From JBBQNJ01 sp038329845 (GTDB lineage Bacteria; Planctomycetota; Phycisphaerae; Tepidisphaerales; Tepidisphaeraceae), in contig JBBQNJ010000017.1 in NCBI GenBank assembly GCA_038329845.1, positions 1 through 64,000 on the forward strand: DNA of 64,000 nucleotides. Reading direction: 5' to 3'. Positions 43,233-52,580 of the stretch are shown here, piece by piece. Below the pieces are notes generated by a model. The model was given only the letters and a program-made list of their open reading frames with translations. It made no database searches and was not told the origin of the DNA. The translations under genes and the position numbers were made by a program. Every line of letters starts with the position of its first letter. Within the stretch, counting starts at the first letter, position 1.

Positions 43233-45110
43233 ATGTTCAAGCGGATTCGCCAACTGCACATTTCCCTGGGGGCCAAGTTCCAGCTCCTGTTCGGTGCGGC
43301 GTTGGCGTTGATCATCGCCGCCGCCCTGGCCGTGCCGTGGCAGCGGATGGAGCAGCTCACCGAACAGCTCAACCAGCGCACCGCCGCGGCGCTGGCAATC
43401 GACGCTGTCAGCCGCCATGTCGCCGCGGCCGAAGCGGGTCGGGTCGAAGTTCCAAGAACCTCCGGCCTCGCATCCCGTTCCGTCGATGCCGGTGCCGCTT
43501 CCCAACCCACCGGCGCCGCGTCTGGTTCTACTGACCCTGCTTCCCAACCCGCCGGTGGCGCGTCTGGTTCCACTCACCCTGCTTCCCAACCCGCCGGCGA
43601 CAGCACCGCGTTCCGGCCCGACATTGCCGGTGCCGCGCCGCGCCCCGCCGGCACCAGCGCGGTGTCGCGTCCCGCTGCAACATCGCCGGCCTCGCCGCGG
43701 GTCGCCCCGGCGCGGCCGCACCTTCCGCCCCGGCTCGTGTCGATCGCGGCCCTGGCATTTCCCGAACGCCTCTCGAAATTTGAGCGCCAGGCGCTCACCC
43801 GGTTCGCCGCCCGATCCCATGAGGAGTTCTTCGAACGGGATTACGAAGCCGACGATGGAAGCTGGCGATATCGCTTCGCCATGCCCCTTCATGCACGGGG
43901 CGAATGCGCCGATTGCCATGCCGCGCCCATTTCGGCCACCTCACCGGCGTCATCGCCAGCAACCCGGCGGCTCGCCGCCGCGCCAACCACCCAGCCCGGC
44001 GGATTGCTCGGCATCGCCTACGTCGATCTGCCCTCGCAAATCGAATCCCGCCAACTGCTGCTCAACCGCACGTTCATCCTCGCGGCCGGACTGCTCGCCG
44101 GGACCCTGGCCATCGCGGTCTTCTACCTGATCACCTCGCGCCTGGTCCTCCAACCGGTCCGGGTGCTTCAAGAAACCGCCGAAAAGGTCGCCGAGGGGGA
44201 TCTGAACATCCGCTCCGACATCAACACCGGCGATGAATTCCAGCAACTGTCCGAGACGTTCAACGTGATGCTCGCCAATCTCAAGGCAGGCGAAGATCAG
44301 CTTCGCGCCATCAACACGAGCCTGGACCTCAAGCTCGGGCAGATGGCCGAGAGCAACGTGGCCCTATACGAATCGAACCGGCTGAAGAATGAGTTCCTCG
44401 CCAACGTCAGCCACGAGTTGCGCACCCCGCTCAACTCGATCCTCGGCTTCGCCGACCTGCTGAAAGACTCCCCGGCGGTCGTCGCCGACCCGCGCGGCAC
44501 CCGCTACATCCAGAACATCCTATTCAGCGGGCGGATGTTGCTCGAATTGATCAACGATCTGCTTGACTTGGCCAAGATCGAGGCCGGGAGAATGGAGGTC
44601 CGCAGCGAGCCGCTTTCGCTGGGCGATCTGTTCGAGGGACTTAGCAGCATCCTCAAGCCGCTCACCGAAGCCCGCGAACTGTCGCTGAACCTCTCGGTCG
44701 CCGGCGATGTGCCGATCGTCCAGACCGATCCGGCCAAGCTCCAGCAGATTCTCTACAACCTCCTGAGCAACGCCATCAAGTTCAGCCCCGAGCGCGGGAC
44801 TATCGACCTGGGCGCGATCCGCGAAGGCGAAACGAACATCCGCATCAGCATCACCGACCGGGGCCCGGGGATCGAGCCGTCCAAGCAGCAACTGATTTTC
44901 GAGAAGTTCCGCCAGCTCGACGCCGGCGTCACCCGCGAACACAGCGGCACCGGCCTGGGCCTGAGCATCGCCCGCGAGCTGACCCTGCTGCTTGGCGGCT
45001 CCATCGGCCTGCGCTCCACCCCCGGCCAAGGCTCGACCTTCTGGATCGTCCTGCCCCAGAAAATCCCCCCCAGCGCCCAAGACCTCCGCCCCCCCTCCGG
45101 CTCCGCCTGA
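43233..45110 (+). CDS. Sensor histidine kinase with CxxCH periplasmic domain
   Basis: 625 residues. TM1 is LLFGAALALIIAAALAVP. The periplasmic part has a low-complexity stretch (SQPTGAASGSTDPASQPAGG, about residues 88-125), then a domain with CADCH (Cys225, Cys228, His229), the covalent c-type haem motif. TM2 is FILAAGLLAGTLAIAVFYLI, then HAMP, HisKA with His394 in VSHELRTPL, and an HATPase domain with N, G1 (ITDRGPGI) and G2 (GTGLGLSI) boxes. It resembles sensors of DUF3365/Tll0287 type and may read redox or gas state. No response regulator is adjacent. It diverges from the ParA gene. Confidence 0.88.
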   Translation: MFKRIRQLHISLGAKFQLLFGAALALIIAAALAVPWQRMEQLTEQLNQRTAAALAIDAVSRHVAAAEAGRVEVPRTSGLASRSVDAGAASQPTGAASGSTDPASQPAGGASGSTHPASQPAGDSTAFRPDIAGAAPRPAGTSAVSRPAATSPASPRVAPARPHLPPRLVSIAALAFPERLSKFERQALTRFAARSHEEFFERDYEADDGSWRYRFAMPLHARGECADCHAAPISATSPASSPATRRLAAAPTTQPGGLLGIAYVDLPSQIESRQLLLNRTFILAAGLLAGTLAIAVFYLITSRLVLQPVRVLQETAEKVAEGDLNIRSDINTGDEFQQLSETFNVMLANLKAGEDQLRAINTSLDLKLGQMAESNVALYESNRLKNEFLANVSHELRTPLNSILGFADLLKDSPAVVADPRGTRYIQNILFSGRMLLELINDLLDLAKIEAGRMEVRSEPLSLGDLFEGLSSILKPLTEARELSLNLSVAGDVPIVQTDPAKLQQILYNLLSNAIKFSPERGTIDLGAIREGETNIRISITDRGPGIEPSKQQLIFEKFRQLDAGVTREHSGTGLGLSIARELTLLLGGSIGLRSTPGQGSTFWIVLPQKIPPSAQDLRPPSGSA

Positions 45111-45296
45111 CGCCAAACCTCAGCAAGGCGGCCAAGACGACTCTCGCGGCGACATCCCTTGTGAATCCACGGGGACCGAATGGGACCGGGGCAAAAGAAC
45201 GAGGGTGAACAGGATGGACAACCTCGCGGACCGCGCGAAGACCAACCCTGGTAGCCTGGGAGCGGCACCGAGATAGAATACGAGCAAGGACACGCG

Positions 45297-45602
45297 ATGA
45301 ACCAGGCCAATCTCAACATTCCCTCCGGGCGAGTCGCAGACTTTTGCCGGCGAAATCAAATTCGACGACTTGCGTTTTTCGGTTCGGTGCTGCGCGAGGA
45401 CTTTGGTCCGCACAGCGATGTCGATGTCTTGATTGAGTTCGAGCCATCGCCACGCGCGGGCTCGCTTCGTTTGGCCGCATTAGAAATCGAATTAACCGAG
45501 ATTCTCGGACGCCGTGTCGATCTGAATACCCCCGGATTCCTCAGCGATGACTTCCGCGCCCAAATTCTCACCGAAGCCCAGGTGCAATATGACGCGGCAT
45601 GA
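45297..45602 (+). CDS. MntA-type minimal nucleotidyltransferase
   Basis: 101 residues with the GS-x-D-x-D pattern of minimal nucleotidyltransferases: AFFGSVLRED then HSDVDVLIEF. MntA neutralises the HEPN ribonuclease toxin HepT by AMPylating it. Here the next frame starts as HepT does but ends after 18 residues, so the antitoxin is left alone. The gene is a normal length and has intact metal-binding residues. Confidence 0.85.
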   Translation: MNQANLNIPSGRVADFCRRNQIRRLAFFGSVLREDFGPHSDVDVLIEFEPSPRAGSLRLAALEIELTEILGRRVDLNTPGFLSDDFRAQILTEAQVQYDAA

Positions 45603-45645
45603 CGACACCCTTCGCCTCCGCTATCATTCTTTATATTTTTCTTGA
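45589..45645 (+). pseudogene. HepT toxin stub
   Basis: Overlapping the MntA stop, an ATG starts MTRHDDTLRLRYHS, which matches the usual opening of HepT (RHDD-RLRHMLD) for about 12 residues. The frame then ends at TGA 45643-45645 as the sequence becomes AT-rich. The HEPN catalytic R-x4-6-H part is missing, so no toxin can be made. Confidence 0.55.
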
Positions 45646-45669
45646 CATTAGCACAAAATGTTCTAATAT
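45642..45669 (+). promoter_or_regulatory. Sigma-70-like promoter with operator in spacer
   Basis: TTGACA at 45642-45647 and TAATAT at 45664-45669, separated by 16 bases. Inside and overlapping it, 45648-45666 is an interrupted dyad, arms TTAGCAC and GTTCTAA around AAAAT with one mismatch. It lies upstream of the GntR/LacI-type regulator gene and probably serves autoregulation. Confidence 0.6.
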
Positions 45670-45689
45670 ATGTCTGAAGGAGATCTGCT

Positions 45690-46862
45690 ATCCGACACGG
45701 TAAGTTCATCTCGGTCGCTGAACGGCTCTCGCGCCGAATCCGCGCGGGGGATTATCACCTTCAGCCGCTCCCGGCCGAGCGAGATATTGCCGTCGAGGTG
45801 GGCGTTTCTCATGCCACGGCCCGCAAGGCCGTGCAGCGGCTGCTCAATGAAGGGCTGCTCTGCCGGATGGAGAACGGCCGGCTTGCCGTGCGACGCACGG
45901 ATTCGGAGGATCGCAGGGTCAATCCCCAGTTTTGTCTGCTCGCCCCGGCCTGGGAATCGAGCGAAGTCAACACCTGGCAACTGGCGCTGACGAAATTGGC
46001 CGTCAGGATGCAATGTTCGGTCCGCACGGTGCGTTATGCCCACTGGGACGACCCGCTTTTGCTGTCGTCGCTCGAGCGGTTCGACGGGGCGTTTTTCATG
46101 CCCGTCCCCCAGGCCATGCCCGACCACTTTCTGTCCGACCTGCTGGAAATCAAACGCCCGGTGGTCGTCCTCGGCGCTGATTGGACCGAACACGGCATCC
46201 CCTCGATGCGCCTGTACGCTCCGGTACTGGTTCAGAAGCTACTGGACCATCTGACATCGCTGGGACATTCCCGCATCGACTATTTCAACGTTCAGCCCAA
46301 CGATCCGATCCTCGCCGCCCGACTGGCGCAGTGGAATATCTGGCGGGCGTCCCGCCGAATCGGCGGAGAACTGATCGACGAACCCGTGCCGGCATTCACC
46401 GAGACGATTTCGGCCGCGTATCAAGCGATCGACCGCCGTATCCGCGCCGGGCGCTTCGATACCACGGCCATGCTCTGCACCACCGAACGCGTCGCCGCCG
46501 GCACCATGCGGGCCATGGCCGACCACGGCCTGCGCCCCGGCCATGACGTGGCCGTCTGCACCTTCGACAGCGCCGGCCGGGCCGAGTACAGCATTCCATC
46601 CCTGACCAGCCTGGAGTCGCTCGACCCCCAGCCTTATGTGGCGGTCTGTCTCGAGTGGATGCTCGAAGGCATGTCCCGTCAATGGCGCGGGCCGCTGATG
46701 GTTCAGCCGGAAAACGTCGGCCTGGCCATTCGCCAGTCCACCGTCCCGGACATCGACCAGAAACAGCCCCCCGCCAGAGAACGCTACGCGGCCGAATCGC
46801 GTGATTCGGCCAAACCCCCTTTCACCCATCACCGCACCGCCAAGACGGAGGGGATGAAGTGA
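45690..46862 (+). CDS. GntR-headed LacI-type regulator (module A)
   Basis: About 390 residues. The winged helix reads KFISVAERLSRRIRAGDYHL then GVSHATARKAVQRLLNEGLL (GntR type), and the rest is a periplasmic-binding-protein-like effector domain (PVVVLGADWTEHGIPS, HSRIDYFNV, TAMLCTTERVAAGTMRAM). The combination is typical of AraR-like sugar-responsive repressors. AAGGAGA ends seven bases before the ATC at 45690, where the domain starts. The first canonical start in frame is GTG at 45798, which would lose half the DNA-binding domain. Followed 25 bases on by a PEP-CTERM gene. Confidence 0.75.
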   Translation: MRHGKFISVAERLSRRIRAGDYHLQPLPAERDIAVEVGVSHATARKAVQRLLNEGLLCRMENGRLAVRRTDSEDRRVNPQFCLLAPAWESSEVNTWQLALTKLAVRMQCSVRTVRYAHWDDPLLLSSLERFDGAFFMPVPQAMPDHFLSDLLEIKRPVVVLGADWTEHGIPSMRLYAPVLVQKLLDHLTSLGHSRIDYFNVQPNDPILAARLAQWNIWRASRRIGGELIDEPVPAFTETISAAYQAIDRRIRAGRFDTTAMLCTTERVAAGTMRAMADHGLRPGHDVAVCTFDSAGRAEYSIPSLTSLESLDPQPYVAVCLEWMLEGMSRQWRGPLMVQPENVGLAIRQSTVPDIDQKQPPARERYAAESRDSAKPPFTHHRTAKTEGMK

Positions 46863-46887
46863 TCAACCTCTTTGCAAAGGAGCCGCA

Positions 46888-47628
46888 ATGAAGATGTCCA
46901 CCTACCAACGCGTATCTTTTTCGCCCCGCATGCAGCGTTTTGCCCTCGGCACCGCCGCCGCTTTGGGCTTGGGAATCGCCGCGGCGCCCGCCAGCGCTGC
47001 CGTCATTGCCTTGTATGATTTCGGAACTGTTGCCACACCCACCTATGCTTCGGCCGACACCGATGCTAACTCGACGGCCGTCGCGTTCGCCCCGGCGTCC
47101 GGATTGGGCAGTACGGGCAACTGGAACAGCACCACCAACGGCATCGACACCGCGAATGGATCGCCCGCGCCGTCGTTCGCGCAAAAGCCGATCGCCAAGA
47201 CTCAGGCGGTGGCTTATTCGACTGATGCCTACTGGTCATTTTCGGTCTCGCCCAACGCAGGCTATGAACTCGATCTGCAAAGCCTGACGTTCCGCTTGGG
47301 AATCGCCAACTCCAGCAGGCCGATCAGCTATTACCTGGCGACCAACATCGGAGGATTTAACAACCCGGTCGAGGCCCCGGTGGTTGCGCGCAGTACAAGC
47401 GGCGACATCAACTTTGATCTGTCCGCCCCGGCGTTTCAGAATCTCGCTGCCCCTACGGAATTCAGGATGTACCTGTACTCCGACCTCGGAGGCTCTTCCG
47501 GAAGCCGATGGTCGTTCGACAACGTGACTCTCAACGCCGGAGTGGAGGTGGTCCCCGAGCCGGCTTCGGCGACGATCGCGGTGTTGGGGATGCTGTGGTT
47601 TGGAGCTGCGCGGCGACGCCGCCATTGA
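46888..47628 (+). CDS. PEP-CTERM exported protein (module A)
   Basis: 246 residues. The N-terminus has a Sec signal peptide (ALGTAAALGLGIAAAPASA). The body is a beta-rich jelly-roll-like domain without a recognised fold family. The C-terminus is VPEPASATIAVLGMLWFG followed by ARRRRH, the exosortase sorting signal. It sits 25 bases after the GntR/LacI-type regulator and 39 bases before the prepilin-like gene, so all three are probably one operon. Confidence 0.88.
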   Translation: MKMSTYQRVSFSPRMQRFALGTAAALGLGIAAAPASAAVIALYDFGTVATPTYASADTDANSTAVAFAPASGLGSTGNWNSTTNGIDTANGSPAPSFAQKPIAKTQAVAYSTDAYWSFSVSPNAGYELDLQSLTFRLGIANSSRPISYYLATNIGGFNNPVEAPVVARSTSGDINFDLSAPAFQNLAAPTEFRMYLYSDLGGSSGSRWSFDNVTLNAGVEVVPEPASATIAVLGMLWFGAARRRRH

Positions 47629-47667
47629 GATCCGCAGAGGCACGTTCCCGCAACCGGAGCTGACGCC

Positions 47668-48378
47668 ATGAAAAATCACCCGTTTCGGAAAGCCTTTACC
47701 TTGGTCGAACTCCTTGTGGTAATCGCTATTATAGCGCTGCTAATAGCAATGCTATTGCCGGCGCTGCGGAAGGTGCGGGAGCAGGCGCTGTCGGTGCAGT
47801 GTCTGAGCAATCTGCGGCAGGTCGGGCTGGGGTTGCAGATGTACGCGCTGAATCATCGCAACGTCATTCCATCCGATACCCTCTACGAAAGCCCGACCAA
47901 GGGCGTTCACTGGTACGAGTTTCTCGATGGCACCGAGGGGAAGATCTACCTCGCCGACAAGGACGTCTATCACTGCCCGAAGATGAAGGTTGAGTATCCG
48001 GGGCATTACGGGATTCTGCATCCGCAGGCGTACGACCCCATTCGGCTGGCCGGGCTGGCGCTGCGGCTATCGGTGATCCGATGGCCTTCGGATTACGCGT
48101 TGGTTTTCGATACCTCCTCCGGCGCGGGCTACGACTACGACATCGGCGCGATCGGCTGGTGGACCGATCGTTGGTTCGGCGGCAAGTCGGGCATCTGGAT
48201 GGCCCATCCGAAGGACCGGGCCAACGGGCTGTTCGCCGATGGCCACGCCGAATCCTGCGATGCCGGGCGACTGCTGCGGACCAGCAACTACAACTACAGC
48301 GACGGTGCCGGCAAGAAGCCGGGGATCAGTTGGTGGAAGAACACCGCCGGCGACGTGGTTCACACCGCCCTGCCGTAA
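47668..48378 (+). CDS. Prepilin-like protein (module A)
   Basis: 236 residues. Type IV prepilin N-terminus KAFTLVELLVVIAIIALLIA with Glu at the +5 position for processing by a prepilin peptidase. A globular C-terminal domain has conserved Cys and ends with GLFADGHAES, the H-X9/10-DG motif of planctomycete pseudopilins. Such proteins form pseudopili or secretion-system components. The organism has many paralogues. Third gene of module A. Confidence 0.9.
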   Translation: MKNHPFRKAFTLVELLVVIAIIALLIAMLLPALRKVREQALSVQCLSNLRQVGLGLQMYALNHRNVIPSDTLYESPTKGVHWYEFLDGTEGKIYLADKDVYHCPKMKVEYPGHYGILHPQAYDPIRLAGLALRLSVIRWPSDYALVFDTSSGAGYDYDIGAIGWWTDRWFGGKSGIWMAHPKDRANGLFADGHAESCDAGRLLRTSNYNYSDGAGKKPGISWWKNTAGDVVHTALP

Positions 48379-48469
48379 CCCGGCACGGCGACGGTCAGGG
48401 CGCGGTCGGTTCGGCCGGCGCCCAAAGCTCACCATCGAAATCAATGCCAAGGGGCTGGAGGGGCGGCGG

Positions 48470-50314
48470 TCAGGGCGCGGCCGGTGTCTCCGGGGCCGGA
48501 GCCTCCGGGGCCGGAGCCTCGGGGGCGGGCGCTGCGGGGGTGTCGGTGGTGCCCGGGGCGGTGCCGCCGTCCGGCGCTACGGGATTTTCCGGCGATGTGG
48601 CGGGGGCCGGGAGGGCCGGGGGGGCGGACGCCGGTCCGGGGCTTGGCGCGGCGCTGGGGGTGCGCTTTTCGCCCAGGCCTTCAGGAAGCGGGACCGGCAA
48701 CGTCGCTCCCTCGGCCGTCAGGACCTTGCGAAGATCTAACGCCGCTTCAAAGTGATTCGCCGCCTCCTGGGCCTTGCCCACCGACTGATCGAACACGCCC
48801 CAGTCGCTCAAGACCAGCATTCGCCGGGTTTTCGCCGATGTCTTCACCGCCTCCGGTGCCAGGGTGCCGTCCTGGATTTCCAGCAGCGTCTCGTTGGCCG
48901 CGTTGAAGCTCGCCTGCGCTTGATTTCGGGCCGCTTCCAGCCGCTGGCTCATGTCGCCGGGCTGGGCATCGCTCGGCAGCGACAGCCCCGCGGAGCGCAA
49001 AATCGGCTCGAGTTTTTCGGCGATCTGAAGCCTCATCCAAAGGTTATGTACTCGCGATGCATACAGCGATGCCGAGCGATGCTCGACCAGCGCCCGCTGC
49101 ATCTTAAATCCGTCGGGATTGAACGCGGCACTGACGGCACCCCAAGCGGTTTTATCGCTCGTGCCGGGATCGCCGCTGCTGAGCTTACGAAGCTCCTGGT
49201 CCAGCGACGTAGCGGCCTGATACGCATCGTTGTACAGCTTGGCCGCGTTATCCAACCGCGCTGCGGCCTGATCCCGCAGCGTGCGCGCCTGCGTCGAAAG
49301 CGCTGTGACGATCGCCGCCTTGCCCGCGATCGAATCGGCCCGCATCAGCCCCGACGATTGCCCATCTTCCGAGGCCGCCGCCAACGGCTTGCCATCGCCT
49401 TCTACCTGCTTTTTCGCCAACTGATGCTGGGCATCGATCTGCGCCTGGATCGCCTTCCAGTTGCTCTGGAGCTGCGCCCCCTGCTCGTCGTACAGCTTTA
49501 TCGCATCGCCGAGAACCTTCATCTGGCCCTCGGCGATCGCCAGGTTCTTCATCAGCGGCAGCAACTCGGCCTTGACCACGTCCATATCCCGCAGCAGGTC
49601 CGCAGCCTGCTTGCGAAGATCGGTGGCCCGGTTGTATTCATCGACCCACTTTTTCCCATCCGATGCATCGGCGGCGCGGGCGGCTTTTTCCGCCTCGTCC
49701 AGGGCGGCTCGGCGCTGAGCCTCGAGGTCCGCCAGTTTCTTCTCGCGCTGGGCGATCTCCCCATTGAGCCGATCCGCCTCGGCCTTGGCCGCCGCCAGCG
49801 TCGGGATCGTCGCTGAGCCGTGGCTGAACCACGCTTGCGCTTCGGCAGACCCCTGCGCTTCGGACTTCTTCGCCGTCACCGCGTCCATCCCCGGCTTGGG
49901 GTCGAACTTGCGATACCCGGCGACGAGTTTGTTGCCCCAGTCGATCTGCGCCCCCAGCCGGTCCATCTCCCACACCCCGCGGGCCACGTTCAAGTCCAGC
50001 GCGTCGGCCTGGGCCAAAAGGTGATTGGCGGCGTTGACCTCGACCTGGGCCAGGGCAGCGCGGGTCTGCGCCTTGGTCGCCGATGAGGCGGCTGCTTCTC
50101 CCACGGCCTTGTTCAAGCTCTGAATCTGCGCCTCGATCGACCCGGCCGGCGGGCCCTTCATCGCCGCCTCGCGCACCGCCGTCGATGCCCGACGATCCGC
50201 CTGGGCCGAATCGCTCTCCAACCTCTCGCAGGCGATGCCCATCACGGGCAAAGCGGCCAAAGCGGCGCAGGTGAGCGCGCGTCGAATCGACGCGCCGATC
50301 GTGGCGTTGTGCAT
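48470..50314 (-). CDS. Lipoprotein with long coiled coil
   Basis: 614 residues. A lipoprotein signal peptide (RALTCAALAALPVMGIAC) puts a lipid on Cys near residue 27. The body is mostly helical with Ala, Lys, Glu and Gln heptads (RDQAAARLDNAAKLYNDAYQ, QREKKLADLEAQRRAALDEA), suggesting a long coiled-coil rod. The tail is PAPEAPAPEAPAPETPAAP. AGGAG precedes the ATG at 50314. No family recognised. It interrupts modules A and B on the opposite strand. Confidence 0.75.
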   Translation of the reverse strand: MHNATIGASIRRALTCAALAALPVMGIACERLESDSAQADRRASTAVREAAMKGPPAGSIEAQIQSLNKAVGEAAASSATKAQTRAALAQVEVNAANHLLAQADALDLNVARGVWEMDRLGAQIDWGNKLVAGYRKFDPKPGMDAVTAKKSEAQGSAEAQAWFSHGSATIPTLAAAKAEADRLNGEIAQREKKLADLEAQRRAALDEAEKAARAADASDGKKWVDEYNRATDLRKQAADLLRDMDVVKAELLPLMKNLAIAEGQMKVLGDAIKLYDEQGAQLQSNWKAIQAQIDAQHQLAKKQVEGDGKPLAAASEDGQSSGLMRADSIAGKAAIVTALSTQARTLRDQAAARLDNAAKLYNDAYQAATSLDQELRKLSSGDPGTSDKTAWGAVSAAFNPDGFKMQRALVEHRSASLYASRVHNLWMRLQIAEKLEPILRSAGLSLPSDAQPGDMSQRLEAARNQAQASFNAANETLLEIQDGTLAPEAVKTSAKTRRMLVLSDWGVFDQSVGKAQEAANHFEAALDLRKVLTAEGATLPVPLPEGLGEKRTPSAAPSPGPASAPPALPAPATSPENPVAPDGGTAPGTTDTPAAPAPEAPAPEAPAPETPAAP

Positions 50315-50599
50315 GAAAGACTCCTGATCAAAGATATCCGGCCAAGGCATGAGGTTATTGCTCGTCGCTGGCGATGCCACCTGCCCGGCGAAAGCAGGCG
50401 CGTCCAAACCCGCGGCGTCGCTCCCCCCGCGTCGCCGCAAAAGCCTGTCAGCGATTCTGCCCGTCGTCGCGTCCAATGTCAAACCCTCGCCATCCACCCA
50501 ACAGCCCGACGACGCTTGGAACCTGCCCCCATTCCGCGTTGCCAGTAATTTTTCCCCAACGCCGATTTTTCGCTTGCATCCCGAATCCGACTGTGCTAT

Positions 50600-50635
50600 T
50601 ATCGTAACGATACGAATCTGGTTCGCAACGATACG
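50600..50635 (+). promoter_or_regulatory. Operator-like repeats before lacI-type gene
   Basis: TATCGTAACGATA (50600-50612) is a perfect 13-base palindrome, and CGCAACGATACG (50624-50635) repeats its right half. Both lie just before the LacI-type gene start at 50644. They are suitable as an autoregulatory operator. Confidence 0.6.
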
Positions 50636-50643
50636 GAGTCATC

Positions 50644-51666
50644 TTGGCCGCCACTTTACGAGATATTTCCCGCCGCACCGGACTCGGTGTCACCACCGTC
50701 GCGGATATCCTGCGTAAAAAGCCGGGCTATCGCGACGAGACTCGGATTCGCGTGCTGGGCGTGGCCCGCGAAGTCGGCTATCTACCCAATCTTATCGGGC
50801 GCACCCTCAAGGGCGGGCGCAGCATGTCCGTCGGGGTCATTTTCCCCACCGTCACCAAGGCCTTGTTCGCCAGGCGGGCCGAGGTGCTTGAAACGACCCT
50901 CCGAGACGTCGGCTATCTCACCTTCATGATGCACGTCCGCTCGGGCCAAGACCAAACCCTGCTGGCGTCGATCGAACAGCTTTTGCAACGGCGAATCGAT
51001 GCCCTGGTGTTGTACCGCGAACTGCGGCCGTCGCCCGAGGTCTTCGAGGCATTGAGCAACCTGTCGATCCCAGTGGTGTATCTGGAGAGCGCGCCCGAGG
51101 GCGAGCATCGGTCGGTCCTGATCGATCGCCATCACGGGATGATCCAGGCCGCCGATCACCTGGCCGATCTGGGCCATCGCCGCGTCGCGTTCGTGGGCAT
51201 CGACTGGGATCTTCAGCGGCCGTATCGCAAGATCGAGCCGTACCGCCAGGCACTCGCCCGCCGCGGTGTCGAACTGATTTACGGCCCGGAGTTCAAATGG
51301 AGCGGCGTCGAGCCGGCCGAACTCGAACCCATCGCCAAACGCCTGCTCGATCATCGCTCCGCGATCACCGCGGTGCTGGGAAACAACGATGAGACGGCGG
51401 TCGGCCTGGTGGGCGTTTTCCGCGACCTCGGTGCCGATGTGCCGGGACGGATGAGCGTCATCGGCTTCAACGACTCTTCCCTGGCCACGCTCACCCGCCC
51501 GAGATTGACCACCATCCGCCAACCGGCTAACGAAGTGGGACTCGCCGCGGCCGAGATGGTTTATTCCATGCTCGAACACCCTGAGCGGCCCGTAGAGACC
51601 GCGCGATTTCGATGTGAACTGGTGATTCGTGAATCGACCGGCGCTTTGCCGGATGGCACTTTTTAG
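50644..51666 (+). CDS. LacI family regulator (module B)
   Basis: 340 residues. The helix-turn-helix is TLRDISRRTGLGVTTVADIL, followed by the hinge helix region NLIGRTLKGG. The effector domain is of the periplasmic-binding type (VGVIFPTVTKALFARR, ADHLADLGHRRVAFVGIDWD and GNNDETAVGLVGVF). A TTG start at 50644 is used. Upstream palindromes TATCGTAACGATA suggest autoregulation. The ligand is probably a sugar but is not readable. Its last residues are repeated by the deleted paralogue at 52581. Confidence 0.9.
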   Translation: MAATLRDISRRTGLGVTTVADILRKKPGYRDETRIRVLGVAREVGYLPNLIGRTLKGGRSMSVGVIFPTVTKALFARRAEVLETTLRDVGYLTFMMHVRSGQDQTLLASIEQLLQRRIDALVLYRELRPSPEVFEALSNLSIPVVYLESAPEGEHRSVLIDRHHGMIQAADHLADLGHRRVAFVGIDWDLQRPYRKIEPYRQALARRGVELIYGPEFKWSGVEPAELEPIAKRLLDHRSAITAVLGNNDETAVGLVGVFRDLGADVPGRMSVIGFNDSSLATLTRPRLTTIRQPANEVGLAAAEMVYSMLEHPERPVETARFRCELVIRESTGALPDGTF

Positions 51667-51680
51667 ACGGAGGTTTTCTC

Positions 51681-52535
51681 ATGTCCAGGAAAATTCATGT
51701 TCGTTTCTTGCTTGCAGCGGTTGCGGGTACCTCGATGGCCTCGGCCACCGCGAATGCGGCGCTGGTGACCGAGTACTTCAATAACTATGGCACGGCCGAC
51801 ACGGCCATCAATCCGCTCGCCGGCGGAAGCGGGTGGAGTGCCGCCTGGAGCGGTTCCACGGGGACGACGCCGACGTCAAGTCCGTACTACACGCCGTCGG
51901 CCAACCTGAGTTATTCGGGAAGCGGCTACAGCAACACCGGCAATGAAACCGACACCAACGACGGCGGCGTGATCGACGGCAGCGGCGGGCGCAATGTCTT
52001 TGCCGCGCGGAATTTCTCCAGTCTGAATGGCACGATCTGGGTCAGCTTCCTCGCCGCCGGCATCTCCGGCGGTAGCAACAATAACCCGACGTTCCAGCTT
52101 CGCTCGGCGGTGTCGAGCAGCTCGGATCGCAACTCACTGCGAATTATGGGCACCGCCTTGCGGTGGTACAATGATGCTGGCATCGTAACGGATGTTTCGA
52201 CAACGATTAACTCCAACACGCATCTGCTCCTAGGCCGCGTAACGATCAACGCCAGCGCGACGGACACCGTCGAATGGTGGGTCGATCCGAACTTGAGCAG
52301 CCTGGGCAGCCCCGTCGTGAGCGTTTCGACGGACCTCGGCGCCGGCGTGACCGGCATCGGCCTGTCGGCGCAGGGGAACGGCGTGAAGTGGGACGCCATC
52401 CGCATCAGCAACGATGCGAATGGATTTCAGCAGGTCACCCAGGTGATCCCCGAACCGACCGGGCTCATGGCGCTGTCGGCCGGTGCGATGTGCCTGCTGC
52501 CGCGACGCAGGACGTCGCGCGGCGAGCAGCGATGA
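51681..52535 (+). CDS. PEP-CTERM exported protein (module B)
   Basis: 284 residues: signal peptide FLLAAVAGTSMASATANA, then ALVTEYFNNYG at the mature start, a Ser/Gly-rich body with beta-sandwich-like spacing, and the tail IPEPTGLMALSAGAMCLL followed by PRRRTSRGEQR, a PEP-CTERM sorting signal. Close paralogue of the gene at 53041: the first and last parts are nearly identical while the centre is diverged. Starts 15 bases after the regulator. Confidence 0.9.
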   Translation: MSRKIHVRFLLAAVAGTSMASATANAALVTEYFNNYGTADTAINPLAGGSGWSAAWSGSTGTTPTSSPYYTPSANLSYSGSGYSNTGNETDTNDGGVIDGSGGRNVFAARNFSSLNGTIWVSFLAAGISGGSNNNPTFQLRSAVSSSSDRNSLRIMGTALRWYNDAGIVTDVSTTINSNTHLLLGRVTINASATDTVEWWVDPNLSSLGSPVVSVSTDLGAGVTGIGLSAQGNGVKWDAIRISNDANGFQQVTQVIPEPTGLMALSAGAMCLLPRRRTSRGEQR

Positions 52536-52580
52536 AACGAGCCTCGTGGAGAAACTCCCTTGATGAAAGGACAGTGCGAC

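Noticed and set aside
45297..45645. Complete MntA-HepT toxin-antitoxin pair
   Set aside because: HepT stops after 18 residues and lacks the HEPN catalytic motif.
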